Part shown: piece by piece, positions 26,258 through 34,743 of the stretch
Layout of the letters: each line of letters opens with the position of its first letter
Numbering within the stretch: position 1 is the first letter of the stretch
Assembly: GCF_000807255.1 (NCBI RefSeq)
Contig: NZ_CP009268.1
Coordinates: 2,510,384 to 2,574,383, forward strand
Direction: 5' to 3'
DNA from: Clostridium pasteurianum DSM 525 = ATCC 6013
GTDB lineage: Bacteria > Bacillota > Clostridia > Clostridiales > Clostridiaceae
Length of the DNA: 64,000 nt
Program-made: the position numbers and the translations under genes
Notes under the pieces: model-generated
Databases searched by the model: none
Seen by the model: the letters and a program-made list of their open reading frames with translations, nothing else
Told to the model about the DNA's origin: nothing

Positions 26258-26737
26258 ATGGAAAAAATAGCAAGTTTTACAGTAAATCATTTGAAATTGA
26301 AACCAGGAGTATATGTTTCACGAAAGGATGCTGTTGGTGATAATATTATTACTACCTTTGATCTTAGATTTACAACGCCTAATCTGGAACCAGTATTAAA
26401 TACTGCTGAAATTCATGCAATAGAACATTTAGCAGCAACTTATTTGAGAAATGATAAAGACATCTCATCAAAAACTATCTATTTTGGACCTATGGGTTGC
26501 AGAACAGGTTTTTATCTGATATTAGCTGGGGATTATGAGTCAAAAGATATAGTGAATTTATTAATTGATTTATTTAAATTTGTAGCAAATTATGAAGGAG
26601 AAATTCCTGGAGCTGCAGCTAGAGACTGTGGAAATTATCTCGATATGAATCTTCCTATGGCTAAATACGTTGCAAATAAATATCTTAATGAAGTGCTTTT
26701 AAAGATTAGTAATGAAACGTTAAATTATCCACAATAA
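26258..26737 (+). CDS. luxS: S-ribosylhomocysteine lyase LuxS
   Basis: 159 residues from the ATG at 26258; GGAGGGG at 26242-26248 is nine bases upstream, so the in-frame ATG at 26240 is not the start. The iron ligands HAIEH (His53, His57) and Cys124 (in ARDCGNY), and the catalytic Cys81 in GPMGCRTGFY are present. The enzyme splits S-ribosylhomocysteine into homocysteine and the autoinducer-2 precursor. No pfs or methionine gene is adjacent; it is monocistronic with its own terminator. Confidence 0.96.
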   Translation: MEKIASFTVNHLKLKPGVYVSRKDAVGDNIITTFDLRFTTPNLEPVLNTAEIHAIEHLAATYLRNDKDISSKTIYFGPMGCRTGFYLILAGDYESKDIVNLLIDLFKFVANYEGEIPGAAARDCGNYLDMNLPMAKYVANKYLNEVLLKISNETLNYPQ

Positions 26738-26740
26738 TTT

Positions 26741-26787
26741 AAAAAAGTGAAACATTTCATCCAACAGGTGTCATGTTTCCCTTTTTT
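26741..26787 (+). terminator. Terminator of luxS
   Basis: AAAAAAGTGAAACAT pairs with ATGTTTC, CTTTTTT (26741-26755 and 26773-26787) around a 17-base loop with an extra internal stem. T-rich on both strands, so it may also serve the convergent DUF1667 gene. Confidence 0.75.
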
Positions 26788-26806
26788 AGTTGAAAGTTGA
26801 TAATTC

Positions 26807-27163
26807 CTAATCAACACTTCTAGAAGCTACAATATCTATTCCCGATCCTAAAATATTTTTAATAATTACGTCACCTTTTTTTATAGGTGCTTTTACCTTA
26901 ATTTCTCTGATAGGTGTAATAATTTCTCTTATAATATTTTTAGGAACAGGTTCTTTACTTCTAATAGGAAGTCTTTTTATACTTCCTCCAGTTATATTAA
27001 TGGTACTAGTAAATATTCTTACAGGATTTTTAATTTCTTGGATTGCATAGCTTTTACCTTTATCGCACTTATTACCACTAACTATATAATTATCCTTTCT
27101 CTGCCCTTCAATAGTCATATTGCAGGCCACAGGACAAACCGTACATATTAAATTATCAACCAA
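26807..27163 (-). CDS. DUF1667 protein (oxidoreductase partner)
   Basis: 118 residues starting at TTG 27163, supported by GGGGAGG eight bases upstream. Cysteines in LICTVCPVACNM and SGNKCDKG form a likely four-Cys iron-sulfur or metal site. DUF1667 proteins occur beside GlpA-like and NAD/FAD oxidoreductases, as here, where it is the third gene of the run. It probably passes electrons or stabilises the complex. Gap to the flavoprotein is 19 bases. Confidence 0.88.
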   Translation of the reverse strand: MVDNLICTVCPVACNMTIEGQRKDNYIVSGNKCDKGKSYAIQEIKNPVRIFTSTINITGGSIKRLPIRSKEPVPKNIIREIITPIREIKVKAPIKKGDVIIKNILGSGIDIVASRSVD

Positions 27164-27182
27164 GACCGTAACCTCCCCTAAC

Positions 27183-28151
27183 TTAATTTTTTATATATAA
27201 AGCAGCATTCCTGCCTGCTTCTTCTGCTTCTTTAGTTACATTATCCACAAGGTCATGTACCTTTACTACATTTCCACAGGCAAAAATTCCATCTTTACTT
27301 GTCTGTTTTAAATTATCTATCTTTATTCCACCTGTACTTTTTATTTCAATAGAAGCATTTCTTGCAAGTTCTGCTTCTGGTATTAAACCTGCTGAAAGGA
27401 GCACTGTATCACATTCATACTTTTTACTTGTTTCAGGCAGTGGATTCCCTCCTTTATCAACTTGGCATACAATAACAGCTTCCACTCTTTCTTTTCCCTG
27501 TATTTCTGTTATTGTATGATTTAACAAAAGCGGAATATCAAAATCCTGTAAACACTGAACTACATTTCTATAGGATCCTCCCGGTGAATTAGCTTTTTCA
27601 ACTACAGCAATCACCTCTGCACCCTCCATTTCCATTCTCCGTGCCATTATAAGGCCTATATCTCCAGCTCCTAAAATAACTATCTTTTTACCTACTAAGT
27701 ATCCATCTATATTTATAAACCTTTGGGCGGTTCCAGCTGTAAATACTCCTGCAGGGCGTTTTCCAAATATTCCTATAGAATCTCTAACTCTTTCCATACA
27801 GCCCGTAGCTAAAATTATTGCTTTAGCTTTTATTTTTATAAATCCTTCATTTTCACTGCTGGCAGTTATATGCTTTTCTCTGTCAATACTTAGTACCATG
27901 GTATCCAACTTATATTCAATTTCCAATTTCTTTACTTTATCAATAAATATTTCTGCATATTCTGGGCCTGTAAGTTCTTCTTTAAATATATGAATTCCGA
28001 AGCCACTATGTACACATTGCCTTAAAACACCGCCTAATTCCATTTCTCTTTCTATAATAAGTACATCCTTTGCACCATTTTTTTTAGCTTCTATAGCAGC
28101 TGCCAAACCTGCTGGACCACCACCTATAATTACAATATCATAATTAATCAT
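27183..28151 (-). CDS. NAD(P)/FAD-dependent oxidoreductase
   Basis: 322 residues from ATG 28151 (GGGTGAG upstream). Two dinucleotide-binding motifs are visible: IIGGGPAGLAAAIEAKKNG near residue 9 for FAD and VILGAGDIGLIMARRME for NAD(P), plus the late DGIFACGNVVKVHDLVD FAD motif. It fits the class of small flavoproteins paired with GlpA-like dehydrogenases and DUF1667. The electron acceptor is not evident. Confidence 0.9.
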   Translation of the reverse strand: MINYDIVIIGGGPAGLAAAIEAKKNGAKDVLIIEREMELGGVLRQCVHSGFGIHIFKEELTGPEYAEIFIDKVKKLEIEYKLDTMVLSIDREKHITASSENEGFIKIKAKAIILATGCMERVRDSIGIFGKRPAGVFTAGTAQRFINIDGYLVGKKIVILGAGDIGLIMARRMEMEGAEVIAVVEKANSPGGSYRNVVQCLQDFDIPLLLNHTITEIQGKERVEAVIVCQVDKGGNPLPETSKKYECDTVLLSAGLIPEAELARNASIEIKSTGGIKIDNLKQTSKDGIFACGNVVKVHDLVDNVTKEAEEAGRNAALYIKN

Positions 28152-28219
28152 AAATATCTCACCCACTTTCCACGTAATCTTTTATTGACTTTTAGATAAT
28201 ATTATTATAGATTAAAGGA

Positions 28220-29659
28220 TCATATATTATCTGACAAAATATAAGATCCTCTATTGTCATATTGGATATCATTCATTTCTTTTCCAAGCTCCCTTGCTAG
28301 GATTTCTAAAATTCTAGGTTCACAAAATCCTCCCTGGCACTCTCCCATAAGAGCCTTTGTACGATTTTTTATTCCTTTAACTGTTGTAGCCCCACAGTTT
28401 CTATGGATAGCATCAACTATTTCACCCTCTGTAATCATTTCACAGCGGCATATAACTCGTCCATATTTGGGATCTCTTTTTAATAGTTCTTCTTTTTCAT
28501 TATCACTAAGTTCTTTAAATCTATAAATCCTTCTCCTTTTAGGATTAAAATCTGGATTTTCTTTTATAGGTTCATAATCCCTTTCAAATATATCTTTAAC
28601 TATATCTGATATCATTTCTGCAATAGCTGGTGCACAAGTTATTCCCTGATCTACACTGGCTGCATTTATAAAACCTTTAACTTCCTCAGATTCACCTAAA
28701 ATAACTTTTCCGCTTTCTTCTTTACCATTTAATCCAGCAAAGCATCTTATAACTTTGTCAAAAGGTATCTTATCACTTAGCCTGGACATCTTTTTCTTTA
28801 AAATTTCAATTTTATCTTCTGAAGTTCCAAGTGCTTCTTTATCTGGTGCAGTCTCAAATACAGGTCCCATAACAATATTTCCCCCAACAGTAGGTAAAAT
28901 ATTTAATCCTCTATCACCTTCTTTAGGGCATCTGTTTACGAGATGTTTAAACATAGTTCCTATATTTTCATTGAATACAATAAATTGTGCCCTTTTAGGT
29001 ACAATAGTGTATTTAGAATATTCTGCTAAAGAATTGTTTATTTCATCTGCATGGAGTCCAGCACAGTTTATTACATACTTTGTATATATAAACTTATCCT
29101 TTGTAATTATTTTAAAACCTCTAGCAATTCTTTCTACATTTTTAACTTCACTATTTAAAAACAATTCAGCGCCATTATCCATAGCATTTTCAACTAAGGC
29201 CACTACTAATTGAAAGGGCCATACACACCCGCAATTTGGAGAATAAAATCCAAATTTAAATTTTTCATCTATATTGGGTTCTAATTTAGCTATTTCTTCT
29301 CTGTTTACTATACGTACACCGGAAGCATTGTTTTCAACTGCCTTATTATACATATTTTCTATTTTCTCTCTATCCTCTTCATCAAAACCTACTGTAATGG
29401 ATCCCATTCTCTTAAAAGGCACATCTAAATCTCTGCACATTTCATCATAGATTTCATTTCCTCTTATTAGTAATTTTTGATTTAAACTTCCCTTAGGCTG
29501 ACGAAAAGGTTCATAAATATTACAACAATTTGCACCTGTAGTACCTTCAGACACATCACTATTCTTTTCAATAATTGCAATAGATATTTGATATTTTGAG
29601 AGTTCCCTTGCTATAGCTGCTCCTACAACACCAGCACCTATAATTGCAACATCATACAT
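28220..29659 (-). CDS. GlpA-like FAD-dependent dehydrogenase with C-terminal BFD-like [2Fe-2S] domain
   Basis: 479 residues. N-terminal DAO/GlpA fold begins with IIGAGVVGAAIARELSKYQ; the C-terminal ~80 residues hold CRCEMITEGEIVDAIHRNC and MGECQGGFC, the four-cysteine BFD-like [2Fe-2S] pattern. Related enzymes oxidise glycerol-3-phosphate or 2-hydroxyglutarate. With the downstream flavoprotein and DUF1667 it forms the trio often annotated as anaerobic glycerol-3-phosphate dehydrogenase. No glpK or glpF lies nearby, so the substrate remains open. SD AAGGTGG. Confidence 0.88.
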   Translation of the reverse strand: MYDVAIIGAGVVGAAIARELSKYQISIAIIEKNSDVSEGTTGANCCNIYEPFRQPKGSLNQKLLIRGNEIYDEMCRDLDVPFKRMGSITVGFDEEDREKIENMYNKAVENNASGVRIVNREEIAKLEPNIDEKFKFGFYSPNCGCVWPFQLVVALVENAMDNGAELFLNSEVKNVERIARGFKIITKDKFIYTKYVINCAGLHADEINNSLAEYSKYTIVPKRAQFIVFNENIGTMFKHLVNRCPKEGDRGLNILPTVGGNIVMGPVFETAPDKEALGTSEDKIEILKKKMSRLSDKIPFDKVIRCFAGLNGKEESGKVILGESEEVKGFINAASVDQGITCAPAIAEMISDIVKDIFERDYEPIKENPDFNPKRRRIYRFKELSDNEKEELLKRDPKYGRVICRCEMITEGEIVDAIHRNCGATTVKGIKNRTKALMGECQGGFCEPRILEILARELGKEMNDIQYDNRGSYILSDNI

Positions 29660-29763
29660 ATTTCCACCTTCCTTTTTACAGCTCTTTTAAAAATTTTGGT
29701 AACCATTCTCTGTCATGCTGATTTTTTATACTTATTTATTATTATACTACTTTTTATAAAAAG

Positions 29764-29787
29764 TGGTATCTACTTAAGCAGATACCA
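29764..29787 (-). terminator. Terminator of binding-protein/methyltransferase operon
   Basis: TGGTATCT (29764-29771) and AGATACCA (29780-29787), followed on the minus strand by CTTTTTATAAAAAG. Confidence 0.7.
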
Positions 29788-29831
29788 TTAAATTGAAACA
29801 ATTATATTTTAATATTTTGCAAATAATTCTC

Positions 29832-30629
29832 CTATTTTTTAACAGCATATACCATAAACATTTCCGAGTCTGATCCAAAATCTCTTTTTTTCTGAATTTC
29901 TCCCTCATTTTTTCCCTGTGCATATTGTATATCAACATATACTCTACTGCTTATATCTGTATCTATATCTATTTTTCTAATGCCATTTTTAATAAGTATA
30001 TCTACATCCCATTGAGGTCTTACATAATTAGATATATATAATTGTTTTGCAAAATCATTCCTTCTACGAATGAGATCTTCACTTTGTAAAGTGCGGTTGT
30101 AGGAACTAGGTACCCATTTTTGCATTTCTCTATAAGTTTCACCTTTTTCATCAGCTAATTTAAAAGTTTGTCCATAATTAGCATCAAAATTCATAATTTT
30201 ACCTTTAGATTTAAGAACACGGCACCACTCTTTATAAGCTTTTTCAGGATCTGGTAAGGTCCATGTTACATTTCTTGATATTATAAAGTCAAAACTTTCA
30301 TCTTTAAATTCTAAATTTTGAGCATCCATTTTAATAAATTTTATATTTTTATATCCTAGATTTTTAGAATTTTCTCTGGCATTATCAATCATTTTATCTG
30401 AATAATCTATAGCTGTAACCTCAAAACCCATATCACATAAAAGTACAGCATAAAATCCTCCACCAGTTCCTACATCCAAAGCATGAAGTCCCCTGCCAGA
30501 GGGTATCTTTTCTCTAATAATCGCTGTCCAAATCTTTCGTTGAAACCCTTGTAAATCCTTTAGTCTGCACTTACTGAACTCATTTGATCTCTCTGACCAG
30601 TAATCATTTATTATATGCTGTATATCCAT
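29832..30629 (-). CDS. Class I SAM-dependent methyltransferase
   Basis: 265 residues from the ATG at 30629 (GAAAGGA upstream); a longer frame would overlap the preceding gene. SAM motif I is HALDVGTGGGFYAVLLCDMG, with motif II (EVTAIDYS) and the post-motif MDAQNLEFKDESFDFIISRN. The substrate is unknown. It starts 22 bases after the stop of the metal-type binding lipoprotein and shares its terminator, suggesting a joint role, for example handling a metallophore or corrinoid. Confidence 0.85.
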   Translation of the reverse strand: MDIQHIINDYWSERSNEFSKCRLKDLQGFQRKIWTAIIREKIPSGRGLHALDVGTGGGFYAVLLCDMGFEVTAIDYSDKMIDNARENSKNLGYKNIKFIKMDAQNLEFKDESFDFIISRNVTWTLPDPEKAYKEWCRVLKSKGKIMNFDANYGQTFKLADEKGETYREMQKWVPSSYNRTLQSEDLIRRRNDFAKQLYISNYVRPQWDVDILIKNGIRKIDIDTDISSRVYVDIQYAQGKNEGEIQKKRDFGSDSEMFMVYAVKK

Positions 30630-30651
30630 ATTTAATCCTTTCACTATATAT

Positions 30652-31749
30652 TTATTTATCAGGTGCTTCATTATTGATAATTTTATTAGCTTCTTTTTCT
30701 GAAAGATCATAATTTAGGAAACTTTTATAGAAAGATCTAGTTTCTTTGAGTATATCCATTTGAGAAAATTTATCTGGATGCAATGTTTTAGCAGCCCATT
30801 GTATTTGTAATGCTTCTTCTGCACTATATCTATCCCAATAAAAAGCTCCATCTGGGTTAAAATATACTTTTTCAGATTTAACTGCATTTACTTGTTTCCA
30901 GCTTTGATCCTGTAATAAAATATCTTTAATTTGTTTACCACTTTGTTTCATTAAAGTATTACTACTTAATATAATTACATCTGGATTCCATTTTAGCATC
31001 TGTTCCATAGATATCTGTTTATTATTACCTTTTACGTCAGAAGCTGCATTTATTCCACCAGCCACCTTTATCCATGCATCAATTATTGTATCACTTCCAT
31101 CAACTGTAAGTGGAGATAATGATGTTACGTGAAGCACCTTAGGCTTTTCACTTTCCGGTATTTTAGAAGTTACATCTGTTATCATATTGAGCTTACCATC
31201 TAAATATGATATGTATTCATCTGCTCTTTTTTCAGCATCACTTCCAAGAATTTCTCCTGTAAGTTTAAAAGTTTTTTTAAGTCCATCGAAATCAGTAAAA
31301 TTTAATTGAACTGTAGGTACACCAAGTTGTGATACCCGATCTGCATTTTTTGCATTTAAAGGCATAAATACAATATCTGGTTTCGTTTTTATAAGTTCTT
31401 CTGTATTAGCACTTCCGTCACTGTTAAATACAGTTACAGCATTATGCATCTGTGAATTTACTTTGTATAACCACGGTCTGGACTTTTCAGTAAGCACAGT
31501 AGCAACAATTTTGTCTCCGGCACCAAGCATAGTAATAACCTCATTATGGGCCTGCCACGAATCTGCTATTCTTTTAATATTTGTAGGTATTTCTACTTTT
31601 TTGCCTGTAACATCAGTAATTATTTTTGTATCAGGCTTTTTTTCTTCTGCTTTTTGAGCATTAGCATTATTAGCATTGTTGTTATTTCCACATCCTACTA
31701 GAGAGAAAATTAAAATGATAAAGATGATAGATTTAAATTTGTTTTTCAT
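30652..31749 (-). CDS. ABC transporter substrate-binding lipoprotein (Fe/siderophore/corrinoid type)
   Basis: 365 residues from ATG 31749, chosen for AAAGGATG upstream and the lipoprotein signal that follows (ILIFSLVGCGNNNN, lipobox Cys near 20). The mature part is a class III binding-protein fold (ITDVTGKKVEIPTNIKRIAD, KPDIVFMPLN, WNPDVIILSS), used for iron complexes, haem, cobalamin or molybdate. No permease or ATPase gene accompanies it, so it must work with a transporter elsewhere. Confidence 0.88.
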   Translation of the reverse strand: MKNKFKSIIFIILIFSLVGCGNNNNANNANAQKAEEKKPDTKIITDVTGKKVEIPTNIKRIADSWQAHNEVITMLGAGDKIVATVLTEKSRPWLYKVNSQMHNAVTVFNSDGSANTEELIKTKPDIVFMPLNAKNADRVSQLGVPTVQLNFTDFDGLKKTFKLTGEILGSDAEKRADEYISYLDGKLNMITDVTSKIPESEKPKVLHVTSLSPLTVDGSDTIIDAWIKVAGGINAASDVKGNNKQISMEQMLKWNPDVIILSSNTLMKQSGKQIKDILLQDQSWKQVNAVKSEKVYFNPDGAFYWDRYSAEEALQIQWAAKTLHPDKFSQMDILKETRSFYKSFLNYDLSEKEANKIINNEAPDK

Positions 31750-31819
31750 AAGTACACATCCTTTGTTTTTCATTTTGTTAACATAAAAGAACAAAATCTA
31801 ATATAACCAATTTAAATAG

Positions 31820-31842
31820 TAACTAAATATTATAATTAGTTA
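31820..31842. promoter_or_regulatory. Palindrome upstream of binding lipoprotein gene
   Basis: TAACTAA (31820-31826) and TTAGTTA (31836-31842) are perfect inverse complements nine bases apart, about 70 bases before the start. Candidate operator, possibly for a metal-responsive repressor. Nothing else is visible between 31750 and 32057 except the divergent gene's GGGAGGT. Confidence 0.35.
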
Positions 31843-32057
31843 TATTTAGACATTTTACATATGGTTATTTTATCAGCAAAATATGAAAACCACAATATAA
31901 AATACAACAAAAGTGCATGTAATCATCTTTATTGTACAGTTAATCTTAATATGTATATATTTAAAAATCGCAAGTTAATTTTTTATAATTTGACTTATTT
32001 AACCAATAAGTTTACCATAAAATATATAATTTTATAGCTTTAACGGGAGGTATTAAA

Positions 32058-32714
32058 ATGAAAAGCCCAGAAATTAAAACTTTAGCTCTATCCATGGGTA
32101 TGTTAGTATTTTTAAGTGGATGTAGTGTAAAAAAACCTGATAATATTTCTAATAATACTGCCATTACAAACAATACTTCAAATCCAAATGAGAGCGGCTC
32201 ACAAATTAGCAGTTCAAATGAACAGTCACCCGGTTCTGTAAAAATCAAATACAATCTTAGCTATATACGTAAACTAGCTAGTAATCAAGTAGCTGTATGG
32301 ATAGAAGATTCTAATGGCAATTATATTCGCTCTATATATGCCAGCAATTACACTGCTAGTGGTGGTTATAAGCAAAGATCAGAAGCTCTTACAGAATGGA
32401 TTAAAAAATCAAAATGGGAAAATGCATCAAAAAGCGAAATAGATACTGTTAGTAGCGCAACACAAAGTCCAGGGAACATCACTCTTATCTGGGATTGTAA
32501 AGATACAAAAGGTTCTGCTGTAAAACCAGGTAAATATGTTTACAAAATAGAAGGGAACATTTACTGGGGCAGTCGAGTTCTTTATAGCGGCGAGATAGAG
32601 GTTGGAAATTCTGAGAATGATTCTACTGCAAAAGCTAATTATATAAATAAAGATTCAAAGAATAATGATACTTTAATAAAAAATGTTTCTGCTGAATACA
32701 CTCCAAAAAAATAA
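32058..32714 (+). CDS. DUF2271-like lipoprotein
   Basis: 218 residues. A lipoprotein signal (SMGMLVFLSGCSVKK, lipobox Cys near 22), a Ser/Asn-rich linker to about 60, then a domain with VAVWIEDSNGNYIRSIYAS, WIKKSKW, DTVSSATQSPGN and WDCKDTKGSAVKPGKYVYK. That order matches DUF2271, which often travels with FMN-binding proteins. Extracytoplasmic; function unknown. It is divergent from the binding lipoprotein. SD GGGAGGT. Confidence 0.72.
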   Translation: MKSPEIKTLALSMGMLVFLSGCSVKKPDNISNNTAITNNTSNPNESGSQISSSNEQSPGSVKIKYNLSYIRKLASNQVAVWIEDSNGNYIRSIYASNYTASGGYKQRSEALTEWIKKSKWENASKSEIDTVSSATQSPGNITLIWDCKDTKGSAVKPGKYVYKIEGNIYWGSRVLYSGEIEVGNSENDSTAKANYINKDSKNNDTLIKNVSAEYTPKK

Positions 32715-32788
32715 ATCTAACCTAATGCTTTTAACACCATTAATCTTTTGTAAAATAGGATTTATTGATAATTAAGAGTTATAATATA

Positions 32789-33700
32789 TTAAGTTGTTAT
32801 ACCTACTAAAATCCAAACCAATATAAAACTTATTAATATGGTCATATTCGATAGTACACCTACAAGTTTAGCATCATAGTTAAATTCTATGGAAAAAGGT
32901 ATAATAGTAGAAGCTATGGGAAGAATAAATCCAACAAAAAGTGTATATTTTGTCATTTTATCAAAGGGTGAAAATATAAAGAATAATAGTCCTACACTGA
33001 AGCCTATTATATATCTTAAGGCTAATATAGAAATAATATCCTTAAAATTTTTAAAATCGAACTTAAAGCTCAAATATATACCTAAAAGTATTAAGGACAT
33101 AGGCATATTTGCTTTTGATATAATACCCGAAAAATCAATTATCATCTTTGGAATGCTAATGCCCAATATATTTATAACTACTACTATAATATATGTAATC
33201 AAAGGTATAGATTTAAATGCCTTAAAAATTGCTGATTTAATATCAAGTGTTTCACTTTCTTTGGAATAATAACTGGCAATAATATGACATAATACAAATA
33301 TTATAAAAGAATTTCCCACATCAAACATGGCAAAATATTTTACACCTTCATGCCCCCAAATAGCTTGAACAAGTGGGTAAGCAAAAAGACCTATATTAAA
33401 AGTTGGAAGAAGCATAAGAAGAATACCTTTTGTCTTCTTCCTTTTTTTCCTAAATAAGTACATACCAACTACTGTCATAAGAATTCCATAGGCAACACTT
33501 ATTAATGTAAGTTTAATAAGTGAATATTCAACCTTTAAGGTACTAAAGGTACTTATAATTAAACAGGGTAATGTAATGTTGATAACTATTCTTGCCAGCC
33601 CTTCCCCGTCTTTTTCTTTGACTATATTAAACCTCTTACAGACATATCCAAGTATTATAATAAACATAGATATTATAAATTGATTATTGATATTATTCAT
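32789..33700 (-). CDS. AEC family transporter (auxin efflux carrier-like)
   Basis: 303 residues, about ten transmembrane helices in two halves. ITLPCLIISTFSTL in the first half and ANMPMSLILLGIYLS in the second are the characteristic inverted-repeat segments. In fermentative bacteria members move malate, lactate or other organic acids. The substrate cannot be read from sequence. Monocistronic; SD AGGAGG. Confidence 0.88.
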   Translation of the reverse strand: MNNINNQFIISMFIIILGYVCKRFNIVKEKDGEGLARIVINITLPCLIISTFSTLKVEYSLIKLTLISVAYGILMTVVGMYLFRKKRKKTKGILLMLLPTFNIGLFAYPLVQAIWGHEGVKYFAMFDVGNSFIIFVLCHIIASYYSKESETLDIKSAIFKAFKSIPLITYIIVVVINILGISIPKMIIDFSGIISKANMPMSLILLGIYLSFKFDFKNFKDIISILALRYIIGFSVGLLFFIFSPFDKMTKYTLFVGFILPIASTIIPFSIEFNYDAKLVGVLSNMTILISFILVWILVGITT

Positions 33701-33993
33701 AAAATCCTCCTAGAAACCGTGTAATCATTTTCACATATGTATAAATTTAATAATATCACATAAAACATACTAATGAAAGATACTGGAATACTAATCGAAA
33801 AATTAAAAAAATATGAATTTTTCAAAATATTTTTGCATTACTTCACATTTTTATTTATACTAATAATGCCTAATATTTTATTATAGATATACAATACTGT
33901 TTTAAAATATAAAATTTTTTTAAACTTATATATAAAGTTTGTTATCTATAATGTGTAATTTAAAAATTTAGCTTTTATAAGGAGATTAAATTA

Positions 33994-34602
33994 ATGGAAC
34001 AATATATTATTGCAATTATCGAAGAAATAGGATATCTAGGAGTATTTTTATTAATTGCTGTAGAAAATTTTTTTCCACCAATTCCATCAGAAATAATTTT
34101 AACTTTCAGTGGTTTTATGACCACAAAATCTAATATAACTTTAGAAGGAGTTATATTATCTGCTACTGCAGGCTCTGTAGTAGGAGCAATCGTCCTATAC
34201 AAAATAGGCCAGCTGCTTGGAGCTCTTAAATTTAATGAATTAGTTGAACGCTATGGCCGTGTACTGAGAATTAAGGGAAAAGATGTTGACAGAGCTTATT
34301 TATGGTTTGAAAAATATGAAAATAAAACTGTTTTCTTATGTAGAATGGTACCTTTACTTAGAAGTCTTATTTCTATACCTGCCGGTATTTCTAAAATGAA
34401 ATTTTCTTCTTTTCTATTGCTTACAACTGCCGGATCTCTTATATGGAATATTGTACTTATAGGTGCCGGAGCTATTTTAGGTGACAAATGGCAGCAAATT
34501 TTAGGATTTTTAGACGTTTATTCAAAAGTAGTTGTCATCCTTTTAGCTTTATTTATATTTGTTTTCTTTATCTATTTATTCACTCGAAGAAAAAAAGCTT
34601 AG
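33994..34602 (+). CDS. DedA family membrane protein
   Basis: 202 residues with four to six membrane helices. Typical DedA motifs: FLLIAVENFFPPIPSEIIL near residue 15, GSVVGAIVLYKIGQLLG, and FLCRMVPLLRSLISIPAGIS with the conserved arginines. DedA proteins flip undecaprenyl phosphate or phospholipids and support membrane homeostasis. SD AAGGAGA. The upstream 290 bases are AT-rich without visible features. Confidence 0.93.
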   Translation: MEQYIIAIIEEIGYLGVFLLIAVENFFPPIPSEIILTFSGFMTTKSNITLEGVILSATAGSVVGAIVLYKIGQLLGALKFNELVERYGRVLRIKGKDVDRAYLWFEKYENKTVFLCRMVPLLRSLISIPAGISKMKFSSFLLLTTAGSLIWNIVLIGAGAILGDKWQQILGFLDVYSKVVVILLALFIFVFFIYLFTRRKKA

Positions 34603-34625
34603 CAAAAACTTTGCTAAGCTTTTTT
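34591..34625 (+). terminator. Terminator of dedA-like gene
   Basis: A perfect 16-bp stem, 34591-34606 against 34610-34625, with core GCTTAGCAAA and ending in TTTTTT, overlapping the stop codon. Confidence 0.9.
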
Positions 34626-34743
34626 GATATATAAAGTCCAAAAATTGATAATTTTTTAACATATTTTCTGTTATTTGACAATAAAAATAATAGTGATATT
34701 ATAAACTTATAAACTATTAAAACTTGATTGGGGTGGTTTTATT

